NCBI GenBank assembly: GCA_007120575.1
Contig: SKNJ01000141.1
Coordinates: 1 to 18,990 of the forward strand
Source: Thioalkalivibrio sp.
GTDB lineage: Bacteria; Pseudomonadota; Gammaproteobacteria; Ectothiorhodospirales; Ectothiorhodospiraceae
Direction: 5' to 3'
DNA: 18,990 bases
Position numbers and translations under genes: made by a program. Position 1 is the stretch's first letter. The number at the start of each line of letters is the position of its first letter. The notes below the pieces were generated by a model that saw only the letters and a list, made by a program, of their open reading frames with translations, was not told where the DNA came from and made no database searches. Below are positions 15,630-18,990 of this stretch, one piece after another.

Positions 15630-16988
15630 TTGGGGGACACAGCGAGCGCATCGGTGCCCGGCGGGCGGTGTCAGGTGCTGGTGATCGGCGGCGGGCCGGC
15701 GGGTTCGACCATTGCAGCGCGCCTGGCGCAGAAGGGGCGCGAGGTGGTGCTGCTGGAGAAGGCTCGCCACCCGCGTTTTCATATCGGCGAATCGCTGCTG
15801 CCGATGAACCTGCCGTTGTTTGCAGAGCTTGGCGTGGCCGACGCGATCGCGCAGATCGGAATCCCCAAGTACGGGGCCGAATTCACCATCCCCGAGGCGC
15901 CGGATGCGCCGCGTACCTACTACTTCGAGCGTGCCCTGAACCCCGACACACCCTCCGCTGCCTACGAGGTACGGCGCTCGGAGTTCGATCACCTGTTGCT
16001 GGAGAACAGCCGCCGGCTCGGCGTGCACGTGCTGGAGGAGACCCACGTGATCGATGTCCGGTTGGCCGACCCGGCGCGCGGCGGTACCCAGCAGGTCACT
16101 GCCCGCACAGCCGATGGCGAGACCCTCGCCTTCGAGGCGGATTTCGTGGTCGACGCATCGGGCCGCGACACCTTCCTGGCCCGGCGCCTGGAACTGAAGG
16201 AACGCAACGCCGAACACAACAGTGCGGCGATCTTCGGGCATTTCGACGCTGTGCCGCGCCGCCCCGGGCGCGATGCCGGCAACATCTCGATCTACTGGTT
16301 CCGGCACGGCTGGATCTGGATGATCCCGCTGCGCGACGGTGCGATGAGCGTCGGCGCCGTGTGCTTCCCCGAGTACCTGAAAACCCGGAACTGCCCGCCC
16401 GAGGACTTCCTGTGGCAGACCCTGGAGCTGTGTCCGCCGGCCTTCGCACGCATGCAGGGGGCGCGGCTGGCCAGCCCGGTCAACGCGACCGGAAATTTCT
16501 CGTATCGCGCCTCCACCGCCCATGGGCCCGGTTATCTGCTGGTCGGGGATGCCTTTGCGTTCGTCGACCCGGTGTTCTCCAGTGGCGTCTACATCGCAAT
16601 GTCGGGCGCGTTTCGCGGGGCCGATGCGGTGGACCGCTGTCTCGATGACCCGGCCCGCGCGCCACGCTATCTGCGGGCCTTCGAGCGCGACGTGCGGCGC
16701 GGGGTGCGACGCTTCTCCTGGCTGATCTACCGCTTCAACAGCCCGGTGATGCGGCGGCTGTTCATGGCGCCCAGCAATGCATTGCGCATGGAACAGGGGG
16801 TCATCTCGCTGCTGGCCGGCGATGTCTACCGCACCACCCGGGCACAGTGGTCAATGCTCGCGTTCCAGGCGGCCTATTACGCGCATGTCGCGCTGACCCT
16901 GCCGGCCTCTATCCGTTTCTGGCTGCGTCGACGCCGCAATGCCCGGGTGCGATTCACCGGCGGAACCACGCCCGAAGACGAGGCCTGA
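15630..16988 (+). CDS. FAD-dependent halogenase-like oxidoreductase (tryptophan/phenolic halogenase superfamily)
   Basis: A 452-residue flavoprotein. The dinucleotide motif IGGGPAGS (19-26) is followed by FHIGESLLP (50-58). Lys80 in IPKYGAEF sits where the catalytic lysine of pyrrole/phenol halogenases lies. The halogenase hallmark WxWxIP is present as WIWMIP (228-233). LVGDAFAFVDPVFSSG (304-319) carries the second FAD motif and the FxxPxxSxG pattern. It could chlorinate or brominate the aryl ring of the polyene, as proposed for the xanthomonadin-locus halogenase. A non-halogenating monooxygenase or a geranylgeranyl-reductase-like role is the alternative. The start is TTG at 15630 with GGGAGG 6 bases upstream; GTG at 15654 is a second choice. 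It is transcribed away from the pigment operon. The superfamily call is firm; halogenation is likely but unproven. Confidence 0.85.
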   Translation: MGDTASASVPGGRCQVLVIGGGPAGSTIAARLAQKGREVVLLEKARHPRFHIGESLLPMNLPLFAELGVADAIAQIGIPKYGAEFTIPEAPDAPRTYYFERALNPDTPSAAYEVRRSEFDHLLLENSRRLGVHVLEETHVIDVRLADPARGGTQQVTARTADGETLAFEADFVVDASGRDTFLARRLELKERNAEHNSAAIFGHFDAVPRRPGRDAGNISIYWFRHGWIWMIPLRDGAMSVGAVCFPEYLKTRNCPPEDFLWQTLELCPPAFARMQGARLASPVNATGNFSYRASTAHGPGYLLVGDAFAFVDPVFSSGVYIAMSGAFRGADAVDRCLDDPARAPRYLRAFERDVRRGVRRFSWLIYRFNSPVMRRLFMAPSNALRMEQGVISLLAGDVYRTTRAQWSMLAFQAAYYAHVALTLPASIRFWLRRRRNARVRFTGGTTPEDEA

Positions 16989-16996
16989 GGCCGGCG

Positions 16997-17680
16997 ATGG
17001 CGACCCTGCGGGTTTCCCCGGCACGCGTCGGGCTGGACGGACTGGTCACCCTGGCGCTGTCGCTGCTGGTGATCCTGCTGACGGCCGGGTTGACGCTGCT
17101 TCTGGTGTTTCTGCGCGTCCGCGATCTGGCGCGTCATGCTACCTGCCCGGGGCGCGCCGATTGCCTGCTGGTGCTCGGGGTTCAGCTGGAGGATGGGCGC
17201 CCCGGGCGCGACTACCGGCGCCGTCTGCTGCGTGCGCTGCAACTGGCACGGCGCAATCCACAGGCAAGGATCTGGGTCCTTGGCGGGCAGACCTCCGCGT
17301 CCGGCCCCAGCGAGGCGGCGGCGGGCGCTGCCTGGCTGCACGAACATGGTCTGGCGGCGACCCGCATCCGCTGCGAGGATCAATCGCGGCATACCCTCGA
17401 GAACCTGCGTCACGCGCGCGACCTGATCGCGCGCGATCCCGGAGGCTGCGACGGCGAACTGGTGCTGATTACCAGCCGGTTCCATCTGGCACGGGCCGTG
17501 GGGCTGGCGCGGGGGCTGGGATTATCGGTGCGGCCCTGTCCAGCGGAACGCTGTGGACATGCAGGGGCACGCCGTCCGGGCGTGCTGTTGCGCGAGGCGG
17601 TCCTGCTGCACTGGTATCACACGGGGCGGCGTTTCGCGCGCCTGATTCGGCACCGGGGCATGCTGGAGCGCATCAGCTAG
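16997..17680 (+). CDS. YdcF-like (DUF218) membrane-anchored protein
   Basis: A 227-residue product with one N-terminal membrane segment (about 14-38) and a DUF218/YdcF domain, probably facing the periplasm. Family signatures are DCLLVLGVQLEDGRPG (55-70), IWVLGGQTSASGPSEA (92-107), the Glu-Asn-rich EDQSRHTLENLRHA (127-140), and VLITSRFHLARAV (156-168), where the Ser-Arg-Phe-His tract is typical. Relatives include SanA- and ElyC-like envelope proteins; the biochemical activity is generally unknown. The ATG at 16997 has GAGG 6 bases upstream (16987-16990). It begins 8 bases after the halogenase stop, so the two form an operon. A longer frame beginning inside the halogenase gene is rejected. The stop TAG lies in the CTAG target site of the adjoining MITE-like element. 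Confidence 0.88.
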   Translation: MATLRVSPARVGLDGLVTLALSLLVILLTAGLTLLLVFLRVRDLARHATCPGRADCLLVLGVQLEDGRPGRDYRRRLLRALQLARRNPQARIWVLGGQTSASGPSEAAAGAAWLHEHGLAATRIRCEDQSRHTLENLRHARDLIARDPGGCDGELVLITSRFHLARAVGLARGLGLSVRPCPAERCGHAGARRPGVLLREAVLLHWYHTGRRFARLIRHRGMLERIS

Positions 17681-17835
17681 GAGCCTGTCGGATTTGGGGG
17701 GGCGGTCGTGGCGAGAGTGAGGCGATTTTTTCGGTCTTTCGAGGCGCATAGTGGGAACTCTGTAACGAGAGAGAGCGGAAAAGGGACCACTCTCCTGCCC
17801 ACGCGCAGCAGATCAGCCCCAAGTCCGACAGGCTC
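17681..17835. mobile_element. 155-bp MITE-like element with 19-bp terminal inverted repeats
   Basis: The ends GAGCCTGTCGGATTTGGGG (17681-17699) and its inverse (17817-17835) match at 18 of 19 positions. The mismatch is at 17693. CTAG immediately flanks both sides (17677-17680 and 17836-17839), as expected for a 4-bp target duplication. A subterminal inverted pair GAGAGTG (17713-17719) / CACTCTC (17788-17794) adds to the fold. There is no transposase, so the element is non-autonomous. The ends resemble those of IS5/IS1182-type elements from memory; the parent family is not established here. It sits between the convergent 3' ends of the YdcF-like and Nudix genes and disrupts neither. Confidence 0.82.
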
Positions 17836-17893
17836 CTAGCCCGGATGTTTCGGTGGCTCTGCCCTGGCCGGAGCCCGACAGGACAGCAGGCGA

Positions 17894-18868
17894 TCACTCC
17901 AGCAGGCCACGGATCGCGGCGACCCCCTGTGCACCGGCCGCGCGCGCCTGCGGCAGGGCAGCGCGATCCATTCCGCCCAGCGCATAGACTGGCACCGGGG
18001 CCTCGGCGATCAGCGCGTGCAGCCCATCCCAGCCCAGAACAACCGCCTCCGGGTGGCTCGAGGTCGCGGCGACCGGACTGACCACGACGAAATCCACCCC
18101 CAGTGCCGCGGCCCGTCGCAGGCCCTCGGCATCATGCACCGACGCGGCGATCCAGCCCGCGACCGCAGGGCGCCCGTCCAGCACGCGCCAGCGCCGTTCC
18201 GGCAGGTGGATGCCGACCGGCGGCAGCCCCGCGAGCCACTCGGGCGGGGCATTCGCGAGCACGTCCGTGCCGGAGCGTTCGGCCACCGCGCGAATCCGGC
18301 ACAGGAACTCGCGATAGCCCTCGCAGCCCAGGCGCGGGGCGCGCACCTGTACCAGGCCGATGTCCCCGCGCCGCAACGCGGCGTCGACCTGCTCGACGAT
18401 CGCCAGGATGTCTCCGTGGGTAGCCGGCGACGGAGTGACCAGGTATCGGCGGGGCAGACGCGCCGCGTTCAGGATCGCGCGGCTCGCCGGCGGGAACTCG
18501 TCGGAATGCAGGTCGGCGGGGTCGTGCCAGTCCAGCGGCTGGCCCTCGCGGCCCACCGGTGTCCCGCTCCAGGCCTCGACCCGGAATACACGCAGACGCA
18601 CGGTCACGTCCGGATAGGCATGCTCGATGGCGAGACAGGGCACGGCCTGTTGCACCCGCAGTCCCAGCTCTTCGTGCAGTTCGCGGCGTAACGCCACGTC
18701 CGCCGTTTCGCCGGGCTCGAGCTTGCCGCCCGGGAATTCGCGCAGGCCGCCGAGAGGCTGGTCCGGACGCCGCCGGGCGATCAGGATCCGGCCGGCGTCA
18801 TCCTGGATCAGCCCCACCGCCACCTCGAGCCGGGGCGCTGCCCCCGCGTCAGGAGCGGTACTCGGCAT
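17894..18868 (-). CDS. Nudix hydrolase fused to a ThiE/TenI-like domain (MutT family)
   Basis: A 324-residue two-domain protein. The N-terminal domain is a MutT-type Nudix hydrolase with a complete Nudix box (Gly48, Glu54, REL-H-EE-L-GL to 70), expected to clean up 8-oxo-dGTP or a related nucleotide. The C-terminal domain (about 147-324) is thiamine-phosphate-synthase/TenI-like, reading [35 protein letters not shown] and [28 protein letters not shown]. Substitutions such as ANAPPEWLA for the usual NDR-type motif make ThiE catalysis doubtful. This fusion following argJ is common in gammaproteobacteria. The ATG at 18868 lies 20 bases inside the argJ 3' end. An in-frame upstream start (18898) and an internal GTG near the first Nudix strand are alternatives. 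Confidence 0.92.
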   Translation of the reverse strand: MPSTAPDAGAAPRLEVAVGLIQDDAGRILIARRRPDQPLGGLREFPGGKLEPGETADVALRRELHEELGLRVQQAVPCLAIEHAYPDVTVRLRVFRVEAWSGTPVGREGQPLDWHDPADLHSDEFPPASRAILNAARLPRRYLVTPSPATHGDILAIVEQVDAALRRGDIGLVQVRAPRLGCEGYREFLCRIRAVAERSGTDVLANAPPEWLAGLPPVGIHLPERRWRVLDGRPAVAGWIAASVHDAEGLRRAAALGVDFVVVSPVAATSSHPEAVVLGWDGLHALIAEAPVPVYALGGMDRAALPQARAAGAQGVAAIRGLLE

Positions 18869-18990
18869 TGATGCGGATGTAGTCGTGGGACAAGTCACAG
18901 GTGTACTTGCGGGCGCTGGCCTGGCCGCGCCCGAGGGTGATACGGATGGTGATCTCGGACTCGGCGAACGCCTGCTGGCCCGCCGCCTCG
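18849..18990 (-). CDS. argJ: ArgJ C-terminus, glutamate N-acetyltransferase/amino-acid acetyltransferase (5' part outside window)
   Basis: Reading the minus strand from the right edge gives [18 protein letters not shown], then [20 protein letters not shown], then RINAEYRS and a TGA stop at 18851-18849. The ending [16 protein letters not shown] is the conserved C-terminus of ArgJ, the arginine-pathway enzyme that transfers acetyl from N-acetylornithine to glutamate. The frame is too short to stand out as an ORF but is unmistakable. It overlaps the start of the Nudix/ThiE-like gene by 20 bases, implying co-transcription. Confidence 0.96.
   Translation of the reverse strand, partial: EAAGQQAFAESEITIRITLGRGQASARKYTCDLSHDYIRINAEYRS

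Noticed and set aside
17840..17893. GAGCCCGACAGGAC near 17871 as a second copy of the MITE end
   Set aside because: Only a short core (CCGACAGG) matches the terminal repeat, with no partner end or target duplication; likely chance.

Overview
The window comes from a GC-rich gammaproteobacterium. Two conserved housekeeping blocks flank an accessory pigment locus. The left block is mutL-miaA-hfq-hflX-hflK, the usual gammaproteobacterial order. The right edge is argJ followed by a Nudix/ThiE-like fusion gene, also a common gammaproteobacterial pairing. MutL carries the C-terminal endonuclease motifs, so the organism is not of the MutH-dependent enteric type. A halophilic or alkaliphilic sulfur oxidiser of the Ectothiorhodospiraceae (Thioalkalivibrio-like) would fit, but that is inference.

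Layout: 1-5194 (minus strand) holds hflK (cut by the window edge), hflX, hfq, miaA and mutL. 5195-5714 is a 520-base gap with no supported gene; it contains a pair of imperfect ~57-base direct repeats. 5715-15423 (minus strand) is a tightly packed 11-gene operon for an aryl-polyene-type pigment. In transcription order it encodes an acyl carrier protein, a small polytopic membrane protein, an acyl-activating (AMP) ligase, hotdog dehydratase ApeI, a lysophospholipid-acyltransferase-like protein, a LolA-like periplasmic protein, an MMPL/RND exporter, ketosynthase ApeO, a chain-length-factor partner (ApeC-like), dehydratase ApeP and ketoreductase ApeQ. Most junctions overlap by 1-8 bases, so translational coupling is likely.

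Divergently, 15630-17680 (plus strand) encodes an FAD-dependent halogenase-like protein with a WxWxIP motif and a candidate catalytic lysine, then a YdcF-like (DUF218) membrane protein 8 bases downstream. A 155-bp MITE-like element with 19-bp terminal inverted repeats and CTAG flanks abuts the stop codon of the YdcF-like gene. The Nudix/ThiE-like gene and the 3' end of argJ (minus strand) close the window.

Working model: the ligase loads an aromatic acid (4-hydroxybenzoate type) onto the ACP. ApeO/ApeC extend it, ApeQ reduces, and ApeI/ApeP dehydrate to an all-trans polyene. The acyltransferase, LolA-like and MMPL proteins attach or move the product to the outer membrane. The halogenase probably decorates the aryl head. 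That gives a halogenated aryl polyene comparable to xanthomonadin, or to the natronochrome/chloronatronochrome pigments reported from Thioalkalivibrio (recalled from memory).
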